Assembly (NCBI GenBank): GCA_030248215.1 | Contig: JASANG010001869.1 | Location: forward strand, 62,001 to 126,000 | Source of the DNA: Enoplolaimus lenunculus | Taxonomy: Eukaryota; Nematoda; Enoplea; Enoplida; Thoracostomopsidae | Reading direction: 5' to 3' | DNA length: 64,000 nucleotides | Part shown: piece after piece, positions 11,601 to 25,600 of the stretch | Numbering within the stretch: the first letter of the stretch is position 1 | Layout of the letters: each line of letters opens with the position of its first letter | Translations under genes and position numbers: made by a program | The notes under the pieces: model-generated | Databases searched by the model: none | What the model saw: only the letters and a program-made list of their open reading frames with translations | Told to the model about the DNA's origin: nothing

Positions 11601-14600
11601 AAAAGACCTTCATTGTGCTTAACTGTTTATCAGGTTCAACCGGAGTTCCTGTTCCTGCCGGAATTCCTGCTAAAATTCAATTAATGTTCCTCTTCTTTTT
11701 CCTGCATTCAAAGAGGCCGGAACCGAAATTTTTACGGTTTCTGAATTCAAAGATGAAGGAACCGGAATTTTTACGGTTTTGTTGCAATTATGCCTAATCA
11801 CTGAAAAAATTGTTATTTAGACATGAGCGTTTTTCCAATTACTTTAATTTTGCTAATAAAAGGTTTCTGTTGCGTTCTCGCAAAACTGATGATGAAATAG
11901 CAGAAAAATTCTTTTAAACGATTTGTGGCAGGTACCTATTCTAAAAAGACCTACAGTAATTAGGTGATGAAAATTATTACAAATTCCTGTTCCTGCTCAT
12001 GTTCCAGTTACTGTTCCTGCAAAAATCCTGTACCTGCAAAATTTAGTTGCTGTTGGAACCCTGCTATTTAGTATTTGCGTTAAATAACTAAAGTGCTTGG
12101 TACAGCTCAGAGTACTGGAGCGAATCCTGGATACGTTTTGATTTTTCAGGCTGTAATTGCAATCGTCACGCGTCTCGGTGTCATTTTGATCGCGCTGTAT
12201 TTGAAGCGTCTGGTTTTGTGAGTGGCGGTGTTTGTGACGATTGCCAACACAATACTATGGGAATTCATTGTGAATCGTGCAAACCATACTATTATCGGCT
12301 GCCAAACGTTCCTGTTGATGACCCGTATGGGTGCAGAGGTATATTTCAGAATAGGGGTTGGTCTATTATCAAAGATTTAAATCATCAGAGCGGAGGTTGT
12401 GAATTATGTATGCATATCGGAATATTCTTGTTCTTGGGTGTATGCAGTATTTCGCGTCACACTGCATACTATTTGTACTGCCAGCGTACGTGTTCGGCGG
12501 ATGAGTGACGATAAAAGCAGTTGGAGAGGCGGCCCGTGTGGCTCAGTGGTGGAACGTACGTTTAATGATGCTTAGATGTCGTTAGTTTGGAACTGCTCCG
12601 GTCATGCTCTTTAACCTGTTTATATGCTTAATTATGAAGGTCTGGGTTTTCTATTGATCCTCCTACGTAATAATGTGTATTTATATTTTGTTTCGATATG
12701 ATTTGATTTTGAAACAGTTAACTTTAATTTTGTTTTGCGTAAAATATCTATACATGTTGTTGAAATGAATTTCAAAAAGTTTCTTTGTATGGTGCAAAAC
12801 GAAGGTTTGGAATCATAATTTAAATTTTTGTATATTACTGTGTTACTTGTTCAGAATGCGGCTGTGACATCAAAGGTTCGAAGAATCGGGGCATTTGCGA
12901 CAGTTATACAGACGAACAGAAAAGTCTTGTCGCTGGACGGTGCCATTGTAAGAAGAACGTACAAAACGATCAGTGCAACGAATGCAAAGACGGTTACTGG
13001 AATTTGGACGCAGATAATGAAGATGGATGCACCAGTAAGCACGCTGAAGGAGATCAAAAAATTTCAAGGCAGCGTATACTAATGAGTTGTTCACAATAAC
13101 TTTTTTCAACATGTCGCCATAAAAAGGTTAACAAGTGGTAAATTTTTAAATTGTCATTCTTTAACACTACCTTAATGATGAAAACATATATCCTTATCGT
13201 AACACGACATGTTATGGTTCTGTCTAATCACATGACAAGTAGTGTATTGTTACGGTCTCATCGTTAGTTTAGATATAACGTTTGGCAATTTTTAAATTTG
13301 CCAATCGTTAACCTTACCCTGTTTCGTTGTTGTGCTCACCTGGGAAACATTGTATTGACGCGCAAAATGCCTAATTTGAACTTCAAGTATTTGAAAGAAA
13401 TTCGTTGTATGATGTTTACTTATTTTTACCGCTGCTTATGTTTTTCAAGAATGCACTTGCTTTCTCCTTGGTACTGTTGGTAATCGTGGTTGCGACAAAT
13501 TTAGTGGACGTTGCACATGCAAACGTTTGGTAACTGGAGAAAACTGTGATCAATGTTTGGTGAGTTTGTTTGGGGTTTGTTGGTTTATTAAAAGACCACC
13601 AGACGTTAATTTAAATTCGAATCTTACGTAGAGCACATAAGAACATTTCGCAAGTATTGAGTTTAAAATGCCTGTTTATTGAGTTTAAAATGCGTGTTAC
13701 CGTTGGAACAAGGGTCACTAGTGAATCTTGGACCAAAGTATAAGAGTATGCAACTGGGCTTTTGTTGTGTATTGTGTGCTTTGTGTATGTGTCATTAAAT
13801 TTCAGGCAGAACACTATGGATTATCTGAAGATGCTCAAGGCTGTAAACCGTGCGATTGTGATCCGGGTGGTTCGTTGGATAACAACTGTAACGTCACTTC
13901 AGGTCAATGCAGTTGTCGACCTAATTTTTCAGGTCGCCGTTGTGATACACCTACATCGGGGTATTATTGTCCTGCGTTGGATTATTATACGTACGAAGCA
14001 GAAGACGCTGTCGAATTAGAAGGGGTAAGTTAGAGGTTTATGGTATTGGGTAAAGCACTGTTTGCAAGTGTAAAGTTTATTCGCAAACACTTTTACAAAA
14101 TTTGCACCTTATGCACTGATTGCAAGTTTTCGCTGGAAAAGTTACATGCGTGGGTAGTGTTTTTCATTGATGGTTTGATTGGGTAAGGTAGCTTATTACT
14201 CGAATGATTGTAAATTTAAATAAGTAGGCTGTGTTTAGTATTTTACAAAGGGTTGCTTTGATGTAGGGTAAAAATTTGTAACGCCATACAATTTGGATTT
14301 TTAAAACAAGCTTCGTGATTTAATCGTGATGTTAACACGTATTCAGCGTTTAAACAATCCGTAGAATATTTTGTTTCGATAGTGTTGTTTTGTTTAGGGA
14401 GCCGAGATTGAACTGCGTGAAGGCGCTGGGGAGACTCAAAGCTGGACCGGACCAGGCTTTGTGCGTGTCAGTTCTCGGTCTCGTGTTGTGTTTCTTGTTG
14501 ACAATATTGTGCAATCGATGGATTTTAGTATTGTCATCCGATATGATAATCAGGTTAGTATGGTTAGGATTTACAAAGCGAACGACATTATAACAAAAAT

Positions 14601-17600
14601 GGCATTACCGGCAAAGTAAAGCAACTAAAGGAATCGACGAGTGTATAAAACGACCATTACCAGAAATTCCAAATTTTTGTGACTGAATAGTTAATGCGAT
14701 TATACCTAGAAATCATTAAAGATTTTTCAGGTGTATTACGTTCGCTAGAGGCAACTCTTTATACAATAGAGAAAATATAGAATGCTTTGGTACTTGATTT
14801 TAGCTTTGTAGTCAAACCGAATATTGCTTCCACGTTCTTTGTATTTCTTTTTTGTATTTTTATCTTTTAGGCTATTCGTAGTTGGGAGGGAATCGAGCTT
14901 CAAGTCGTTCGCCCTGGCCCAGCTGCAGCAGACGGTGTTTGCTCTAACGTTAAGCCGAGCGACGATTTCCTGCGAACCTATATTCCTCAAGGTGAGGGTT
15001 TTATATCGAAAATCATCTTTTTTGGTTTGAAACCTTTGAGACTTCCAGCTTGCTGGCAATATTTACTTCACACATTTGAGAATAAGGGCAAACGTCTGCA
15101 CGCTGACTATTGAAAGTGAAATTTTTCAATTTTTGCATTTTTTTCTTTTTGAGTATAAAAATGATTCTATATGGTCCGTCCAGGAGATCGCTAAAATAAT
15201 AGTTTAAAGTTAAATTGCTAACATGTACTATTAATTGGGTTTGCAGGTCGTGGCTACATTGAAGTTTATCCCAAGGTTTGCTTGGAGTCTGGTGTTGAGT
15301 ATCGCATCCAAGTGAATTTCGACAATTCAAATATGGGCGGTCGCGGTGATCGAACCGCGTTTATGCTGATTGATTCCGTATGTGTGTTGTTTTTTGTTGT
15401 TTAGTAGAATATCTGCTTGCTTTGTCGTTTTCTCAAAAAAACTGCTGGAGATACTGTACACTCGGCAAGTGTTGGTTGAGGGACGAAATTTTTGAATTTG
15501 TTATAAAAACGAGTATCTATGATACATGCCGAATATTGCATGAGGGATTTGAAGGAACCACAATTTACAAAAATTTGGAAGCGGCAACGGAACTATTCAT
15601 ATTTCCGTCAGGGAGCGACTGGATATTCGGAACTGTGATACACTCAATTCTGTTTTGTGTAAAACGATGTTCATAATTTAGTCGGTGACTCAACATATTT
15701 TTACTTGATTTCAAATATGATGTTTATAGTGGAAAAGCCAGCCAGTATCACTATTATAATTTCTGCGACAGTGCAATTTGTATTGTGTGATATAAGAATC
15801 CGAATCGGAACTTGTTTTGAATCGAAATTCTAATCGGAATTGGACTTCCGGTTGCACCCTGGTATATTTTGTGCCAAATAAATTACGTAATATACTGAAT
15901 TTAGGTTGTTTTTTCTCAGTCGTTGTTAAAGTTTTTTCGGGAAATGGGACCGACCTTAAAAATTCGCGATTTAGAATTTTCCTGAAATGTTCCGGTAAAA
16001 GTGCAAAAAAATTTTTGGGACTCTCAAAATGTTTTAATTCTCAGTCTCAAAGAATTTAGATTGTCTCAGTCTCTACTTCTTCATTGAGACTCGTATCCCT
16101 GCTTGTAAACAAGAACATTATCGAAAGTATGAGTTGCGCAAAAGTATATAATGTTTACTGAGTTCAATTTAATTGTTCGCACTCGCAACGAGATATTATG
16201 TCCACTTGTCAAAAGCAGTTTTGTGGTATTCGGGACTACAGCCGTAAATATTAGGTATTCTGAAGGTTTATACCGGAACCGTATACGAATGAAAAATTAA
16301 TAGGGCTTTGGGGGTTTTTTGACTATATTGTACTTTTGTTTAAGATTGTACTCGTTCCGACTATGGAATCATTAGCACTGGCATCGCCACACGATCGCAA
16401 CTTTGAACAGTATCAGTGCCGGCATACGGTGTTATCGCGGCATCCAAATATTCCACAACCTTGCCAAGAGCTGTATTGTGCAATAGGAGCGTTGTTGTTG
16501 GGAAAAGCTGTCGGTAAGAATGCTGTAATTAGTAGTTGGTGATATTCTTGTCGCATAATTAATGCCAAAAATGTGTAGATCTACGGTTACTATTCATTTG
16601 TCCATCTAGTAGAGTTAAATGAATGAAAGTAAATCTAGACGCAAAAAGTCTAAAATGTGAAGTGTGCATGTTACCAGTGGCTCATCGCATTGCTTTCTGT
16701 AAAGTGTTTTGCAATCACTGTCCAACAGCACTACAATGTGCTGAGATTCTGCGAGAAAGCGAATGATATTACCAACGTCTGTAGTACTCCTATTCGTATG
16801 TAGAATAAGTTGTTAGTTAGCGTTAGATTTCCAATCATACGAACCACGGTGGAAACAAAGTTTCGGATTGGGATTCAACAAGAATTTGTGGTTCGGATTC
16901 GGTTGTGAAAAAGCCGAATCCAGCAATGTTCGGCAATATGTTTTTAAGTTTTAAACAATAAAAATTTTAAATAACTTGTTAATTAATTAAAAAATTGTTC
17001 CCGGTCACAAATTTCAAACCTGAGGCCGGGAACGAAATATATCAGGGTTTAAAAGTTATGCGATTGTCATTGCGTTAATATTCTGAAATAAATTATAGAT
17101 ATAACTAAAATTTGCAACATGTAAGATTCGGAATCGGCAAATTTACAGTACTTTCGGATTCGGTCAAATCGTGGCCTTGGTTCAATGCTACTCTGACACG
17201 AACTGCTGCAGTTGGAATTCTGCAAAATTACATGTGGAAACAGACGAGATCAGTTCGAATAGTGGTTCTACATTTTGAACGCTAGTTTTACTAGTTCGAA
17301 ATTGACAAGGCCTATCACTCTGAGTTGCAGCCGGGTCCGGATATTCCGGTTATTACAGATATTTTCGCCGAAAAATTCCTGTCAATACATTTGAAAAAAA
17401 ACACTCCCAACATGTCTCGTAAGATAACTTTGGTATGTCGTATGTAAAAACAAACTGCAGAAAAAAAGTTAGTCAACAGGCTCCACCTTTGAGTAATATG
17501 TAATCTGCGTAGATATCCTGGGTTACGATTACGAATGTTTAATTAGGAATGGTTGGAATGTTCGGGATGCAGAGACATGACATCTCATTTTAAGTTATTG

Positions 17601-20600
17601 ATTCGACATTTTAGTTAATGATTGACTTGAAATACATTTTTGTTGTTGTTGTGTTGGCGTTTCCTTCCATTTGTTGTGGGCCCATTAGATCTGTAGGAAT
17701 GCAGCAGCTTCGATTGGCCTCATTCAGAGGTCCCAGATGGTCAGCATAGTTTTGTTTTGCGGGCATGAGAACAGGTGTGCGTCGCGAGGAGTTCACTTGC
17801 ATCGTGGCCAGGTGTTGGATATTGAGTTGTCAAGCTTGTGCATGTAGTTGTAGAGTGCATAGCTGTAGTCCGACCTCAGTTGTAAATGTTTCGCGCGTGT
17901 CTTGCTTTGCAGACTGGATTAGTTCACGTTGATTTTTTGTGAATGACGTTAGTTGCTGCGCATCGCATACTGCCCATTTATATTTTGCACAGTGAGCTGC
18001 TAGTATATAGATTAAGACCGAAATTCTTTTCCATCTTTAAAAAATTAGGATCATGTTCAGTTTTTAAGTTATCATCGGGCTCGGGTATACCCGAAAAATA
18101 AATCGGGGTCTGGGTTTGCATTGTTAAAAATTCCGGGTCTGATTTTCATTCTTGAAAACAGGCCAGAGGAATGTGAAGCCAATTGATATCGTCGATTTCA
18201 TACTTAACATAGAAACTGTCGAGATCCATTTGTGTGTACAACATCGACTTGATTCTCAACCAGTTAATCGTTTACCACACGATGTAACGTTCCTGTTCTT
18301 CAGAATCTGTTTGGCTAAGTCTGGGAAGTTCAGCCATTCCGCGATTCTTGGTTCAAGAATGTCATAACCAATATTGTGCATGATTTTGACCCAATCGCCG
18401 GGGACGTATATGTTTTGGGTTTTGGACTGCGGTTCAACGGCAGAATGGGCTTTATCGCATTTCATATGGGAATGACCGCCTTCCATGAACTAAAATATTT
18501 AGCACTACTCACGTATTGTGAATGATATGTGCATGTAATATTCATTGGTTATACATAAACTACTAAAACATCATGCCTGCTACGAAACGGTTGAAATGTT
18601 AGGCTTAGGCTTACGCATCAAAAAATTAGAACTATGCTTGCTATTATAAAAGACTTCTTGGGTTAAGAATAATGCCTACCTTATGCTCAATTGACACCAT
18701 ATGTTTATTCTTGGATAGAAAATGCAGAAACATTACTGCGATGGCCTGGTTCCGGTTTTACCGTGCTGCTGTATCGCTGTACAGTATGAGGCAACGAACG
18801 GTGGCCGGGAGCTGCATTAGACATCAATAAATGGCAGATGCGCACTCCGTCGACCTTTTCGGCCTATTGTTTCGTTCCATACGACGCACAAAACTTTCTT
18901 TGTGGCGTGAACATAAATCGTTAGATTGAATGTTGACAGTTTTCTTTTGTAATGCATATTTGATTCTTGGGTACACGGGGTTACCAGAATCTTTTCTAAA
19001 TCAAAAGACGCTGTAACCACCGAATTGTCAGCTTTCGCAATTGCTGTATCTTGGCGCTGTGCTGCGAAGGCTTGACCCATCCGTCGTTTATGGGCGGCGT
19101 TTTGCTTTAACTTCATCGTTTACTTTTTGCTCAGGAGGCAAAATTTTAAACGCGTGACATTCGTCGCACAAGTCACTCCTTGACCCAAATATCGTAGAAT
19201 ACCTGCATTGCATGGGGTTTTCGACAGACTTACGGAATCCAGGGTACTGCTTAGGCGTACGTCAGCCTGGCTGCAGATATTTGTGTTGGGAGCCTTTACG
19301 GCCGTAATGCGACTGTTCGGCTGGTAGGTTTCGCAGAAATTGACGTACCACCTCAGAGCGCTCATAGCTGGTTTTGTTGGCTGGTACGTGGCGACCCCTT
19401 TTGTCGGGTGGAGCCATGCCCACTTTCTTGCTGAAGCCAACCGGAATTTCCTTTCCATCAACGGTAAAAATTAGTCAATCGTTTTGTTCGTTTTGCAGCT
19501 ACATAATGTTTCTGAGCCACAGTTGGGCGTTTGACATCTCTGCTTGTGATGTGGTTCACGATGAACGACTGTTGTTGTGCATGATTTAACCCCATAAAAG
19601 CGTCCCGGATATTCGTGCGATTTTCTTCGTTTATACTTCTAGCGTCGCATTTCAGTTTGTATTTGCACACAGACATTTTGAACTCCTTGGCTGGAATAAC
19701 TTTCCCCTTATGATTGAAATGTTCTAACCCCTGATTGGTTATTTCCTTGATTTGTCCTCGCTTGGCTTGTTTACGCTGACGTGCTGGCGGTGCGCGCTCC
19801 GCCAGTTGAATGCTTGTCAAGGTGTTTTCTATTACTTGGTCTGCAATGATTGGTGCTGCATCATCCTGGTACCACTTGACTTGATTCATAACGTCCGCAA
19901 TAACGCTGTCTACAGAGTTCTCGTCAATTATTTCAGGTCGCTGGTATCGACAGTTTTTGCTTCGTTTCAAAGCGACTCGCTCGTCATCCGATGGCGTCCA
20001 CTCGGGGTCGCTTTCAGATGACTCAGATAAAGAATGCGATCTGAATTTAGCAGGCGGCACGGACACAGGAGGGTGACCGCGCATTGTTACCAAGTTGCAG
20101 TCATCGTCACTAGTAATGGTGGCCTGAAATATAATTTTCAATAGCAGTAGAGCCCAAGGTGCCGAACGGAACTGTATTATATCGAAATCTAAAACAGAAT
20201 CGGTGCTTGTTTTCAACCACAACTCTAACCGAACTTGAAATCCCGTTTACAACCTGGTAATACCCTTCAAAAACAATTGTTTCTTTTGCTTACTGCGCGC
20301 GGATCGTTTTGAAATAGTTGCTTGAAAATTACATGTTACTGCGTTAAGAAAATACCTTTAAATTTTAGCACGCTGTCATTGGAATGGAATGATTTATTGA
20401 GCGGATTGTAATTTAGATCAATGTCGTACCTTATGTCGGTTTCTGAATCGCTCAACAGCGAGTTCCGCTTTTGTCCACGTAATATGGCGGATCCATGTGG
20501 TATTCCTGTTGATTTTCGAAACAAAACCACTTGTGCCAGGCATACATTCTAACGCGACCGCATCTCGATCGCTTGTATCAGCCATCACATCGCTTGGTTT

Positions 20601-22557
20601 GCCTGTTATGGCATCGCAAGCAGACGTCACGAACGCAGGGGCGGTCGCCGGAGCTACGACGGCTGTTAAATCGTCGTGACTTGTTTGTATTTGATCGTGA
20701 AAACCTGCTGATTTGAGATGACCGCGAATAATTATGCAAACATCATCGTGCAAGCGTAGCTCTGTGCAGTAGTCTAGTGTGGCCTTTGAAACTGCCTGAA
20801 GTCGCGGACCTAAAGCAACAAAATTTGTGTTTAAACTCGAGATAAAACATTGCATGAAACACCTGATTTAGGCATTTATGTAATATTTTTAATGTTTTTA
20901 ATTAAGTATTAAGTGTTAACCAACGGAGATCAGAATAATAATCAGCAACAAATTTTGAACAGTGTGACTTATTTGGGAGCGTAAGTTAACATAGCTCACC
21001 GTAAGATTTTAAGCATTTGTGCAAATTTTTGTGGTAAAACGGTATCACATGACGATTGTGCAACTTTGCGCTGGAGTTTGTTCCAAAAAACTCGAACCAT
21101 TGTTGATAAGATGAAGGTTTAGGCAGATTTGCATTCTTGACGGCTTCAGCAGACAACTCAGTATTTTTAAATCTGATCGCAACTAAGAAGCAAAACGTTG
21201 AATTTATAAACTTTGATGTGTATACCACTTAGTGCTTCAATGCTTCTTTGCGAACTTAAAATATACAATATATTATTATATGTTACTAAATATTGAGAAT
21301 CGTTTGCAGAAATATACAAAAACATCATATTTAGACATACTTGGATTACGATTACGAATGTTTAAGTAAAAATGGTATCTCATTTTAAGTTAAAATAAAA
21401 AAAGTGTCTAGCAATAAACTTACACGAAACATATTATAGGAGACACTACCGTGTCCCTATGATTAATTCGACATTTTAGTTAATGATTTACTTGAAATAC
21501 ATTTTTGTCAATAACATTAGTCGCGGCGCATTGCATACTGCCCAATCATATTCTACACACTGAGCTGTTAATATATAGATAGAGATCGAAATTCTTTTCT
21601 GTCTTTAAAAATTAGGATCATGTTCAGTTTTTAAGTTATAATCGGGCTCGGATTTGATCGAAAATAAATCGGGTCCGGGTGTGCATTGTTAAAAATTCCG
21701 AGTCCGGATGTTTATTCTTAAAAATTCCGTGTCCGGTTTTTTCTTAAGAATGCGACCTCTAGTTCTGATGTTTAAGTTTTCGGAACAATTTTGCGTATAG
21801 TTTTTATCATCACCAGCAAATCAGCTGTATGTTTAATATTAATTGAATCATTTTATCGAATTTTACCTATATCCACTGGCGGATTGGAATTTTCAAAGAA
21901 AGGCGACTTTAAGAAGATTGTGATGAAAATAACAAACCTGAATTTTGTACTGATTAAAGTTTAATGCATTGCAAGTCATTGACAAAACTTCATGCTCAGA
22001 AAGCTTTGCGACTAGCCGCTCGGTGGCCTTTTTGTTTCGTCCATTTATATATATACAACTGCGAGAATGTAGTTTTTAGTTTGTGATTGTGATCCAACTG
22101 GCTCAACCAGTGGCTTGTGTGGTGAGAAAGGCGGCCAGTGCACATGCAAAGATAACGTCATTGGCCGGCGATGTGACCAATGCGCTCCAGGAACATTTGG
22201 ATTCGGGCCTCAGGGATGTAGTGGTAAGTGTTTCGGCTGGTGCATTATCATTGTTGGTTTATGTTTTCGCGTTCACGGTTTATGGAAATGTTTAAACTGA
22301 GTTTTGGTGTGAAACACTGTTTTTCAAAAAGGTTATTAACTCAAATTTTTGCGCAACAAACTTTTTTAAAATGTTTAAACAATATTCTAAGCGATAACTA
22401 GCTGCACGTACGAAACAATGACTGAAACAGCGAAAACTGACCTGATTTACCTCTCCGAATTTTTTCAATTACTACTTGAAGTCTTCCTATCTGTGTCGAT
22501 CGCAGTTTTTAGCGTCATGTATTTTTAATTTGAGCACTGGTAAATTTGGTTTTAATG

Positions 22558-22635
<78 letters not shown>

Positions 22636-25600
22636 AGCTTTATAATTAACAATATATTAAATGCACATATGTAAATTTTTCGTTTGGCGCAGCAAAATTA
22701 CTTTTGGCAGGTTTACTATTTTCGATAGCTTGAAAGTGGTCTATACTTTCTGATTATTATACCTTACGGCTGCGCATGTGAATTGCCACATGGCGCCGCA
22801 TAACAATTTATCAATAAAACAACTCGGTCGACGCCGCGCGATAAGTATAGCGCCACCCTATATGGGGTTGCTGTGTATTCTTGCCACAACATCGCGTTTT
22901 GTTTTTGATTAAAAATGGGAGTTTGTGATATAACGGCATGATTTGGTGAATGAGTTTGGTGATTAATATTTCACCTTTGTTTTAATGGTAAAATTTTTTG
23001 AATCGAACGTAACCAGCACCAACGGCTGAAAGCCATTTGGTGTTCGTGTTATTGTGTACATATGCACGTAAGATGGACGTCTTATAATAAAAATTGTCTT
23101 CTAATGCTATTTGAACTGTGTACCGAAGGCAGTCATCCCGGACAAAATTGAGAAATATAATCTTTTACTTGTGTTTAAAGCCTGTGGATGTGATAGCGTT
23201 GGCGCACAAGACAACTTTTGTGACATCAGCACCGGGAAATGCAAGTGTCATGTCAACGTATACGGACGCCGTTGTGACGAATGTGAGCCTGGGTACTGGG
23301 CGTTTCCAAATTGCCGACCTTGTACGTGCAATGGACACGCGGATATTTGCGATCAGAAGACTGGCGCATGCATTGATTGTCGTGATTTGGCTGCGGGACC
23401 GCAATGCGAAAGGCAAGTTTAGTCTTGAGCCAACGAAACTTTATTTTGTTGGAATAATGGTTAGTCTCTGTTTTAAAAAAGGGGGCGCATCCGCAGCGCG
23501 TAATTTCTGTGCTTACTATTTCTTGTAAATAATTGATCATAGAATATTCCACCACTCTGGTTGCTATTCGAATAAAGCCAGATTTTGGATGTTTTAGATG
23601 CCAAGATGGTTACTACGGAGATCCACGGATCGGAATAAATCTTGCGTGCCGGCCATGCCCGTGTCCCGGTGGCCCAGATTCAAAACGGCAACATGCAGAC
23701 ACGTGTTATATCACACGGCCAAATGATGATACTGATGTTATTAGATGCAACTGTCATCAGGGATATGTGGGTAAGTCTTTTTCCTGGGGGTTTTGGTGGG
23801 ATCAAAATATATCGTAATTTATTTTCCAACAATTAGTTCTTGACAGTTTTTACTTTTGTACTCAATTAGATTTAGAATAAAGAGGCTGTGCATGTTGTAA
23901 TATTTCAGGCGAACGCTGCGATCAGTGTGCAATCAATTATTTTGGTGATCCAAACGAAGCATTTGGAACGTGTGAAGCGTGTGAATGCAACGGAAATATT
24001 GATGTTCGTGTTGAAGGTTCTTGTGACGCAGCGAGTGGGAAATGCATTAAATGTCTGTTCAATACGGTCGGTGACGCATGTGAGCATTGTATGGAAGGGT
24101 ATTTTGGGAATGCAACAAGTCAACAATGTGCAAGGTAAGCAAACTCATTTCAAGGAAGGATGATTGGTGTAATACTGCATGGCTTCGTGGAAGAATTTTC
24201 GGCAGTGATTCATAGGTTGTGAATTCTAGCAGTCCGCGTGTTGGCTTTCTAGTAACGTAGTTAATTAAGACCTAAAAGGCCTGTTGTCAGCGACAATGAT
24301 CAATTTCTGCTGTGTTTTTGTGATTATTTTGTCTCTACAACTATCGATATTTGGTTTGGGTAGAATCGTTGTTCGGACTCTGGCTGGCGTTCTGGTTTCC
24401 GTTTTCCGCAGAAAATTATCCGAAATTGAATAAATTAGAATGGAAACAAACGTTTTTTATAAGCATTGTGTGATATTTTCAGTCAGTTGTGATCTGGTAT
24501 AAATTATTCGGTGTTTTAAGGTTCAACATTGCAATCAGTCATTGGAATTGCAGTGAGAATTTGTGTTCGATGTTTTAGTATCGTTGACATTTTTTTAGCC
24601 CGTCTTATCCTATTTCACATTTTAATTTCAGATGCGTATGCAACGATTACGGCACGGACAGTTCAGGCGGGCCGTGTGATCGCGTGTCTGGCCGGTGTCC
24701 TTGTCTGCCGAATGTTCATGGCGCTGCGTGTGATGAATGCGAAGAAAATCATTGGAATATCACTTCCGGGTCTGGTTGTGTCGCTTGCAGTTGCGATCCG
24801 CTTGGAGTGATTACTGTTCGGACACGAACCGAAGATGGCGACGACGTTGAAACGCCGTATTTACAGTGCAATTTGATCGATGGAGAATGTCGATGTGTGT
24901 TTTGAGTTTTATCTGTTGATTTCTAGTTTGGCTTCTTGTAGCATAACTTGTAGCTGCCAATACCTATTTTACTACGTGATGCTTAAAGAACCGTTAGATT
25001 TACTACATTATGCATAAAAAATGGGAAACTAAAATTAAAGCGTAACAGGAAGCTAATATATTGCTGTGACAACTGTTCATTTCAGCATTTTTTAATACAA
25101 ATGCGAGAGACAGCGTAGTTCTATAATGTGATGCGCTGCTGAGCGCCAGCAAGTGAAGTTCAAAGTATTGAAGCTCGCCGCTTAATGCAAAAAGTGTCGA
25201 AAATAATTGACATTTTTCCTGTCTAGAACGTTGCTTATGATAATTGTCGCATCGACCCGATTACCACAGATGTCTAAATACTACGTTCCTAATTTTCAGA
25301 GCATCATGTTGTATTGTACCTCGGTTTAATGTTTAAAGGCGTTTGAAAGAGTGGTTATTAGTTTTACCTGCTACTGCATTTTACAGCGATGCTTTTGTTT
25401 TTATTATTTAGGTAAGCCGGAACGTGGAGGCCGCACCTGTTCAGAGTGTAAAGATTTGTATTGGGGTGATCCGACAGTCGAGTGTGAAAGTGAGTAGTAT
25501 GCGTACGTCACTTGATCTTAATGTGTAACATCTCCGAAACCAAGATTTTCAACCATTTTAAACGTCATTAATAGAACTGATATTATTAGTTGTCACGAGA

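Larger units (their letters stand above)
16514..22079 (+). other. Laminin beta intron 16 (5.6 kb), transposon host
   Basis: GT-AG intron and the largest in the gene. It carries a decayed minus-strand DNA transposon (about 18180-20860) bracketed by direct repeats (17521-18160 and 21343-21727). The 16514-17520 and 21728-22079 parts show no exon. Confidence 0.75.

Noticed and set aside
19458-20222. 254-aa minus-strand open frame as a host gene
   Set aside because: Its motifs continue in other frames downstream as a decayed transposase, so it is a transposon relic.
23118-23528. 136-aa forward open frame over exon 18
   Set aside because: Shadow frame of the laminin exon; the laminin frame has the LE cysteine pattern.
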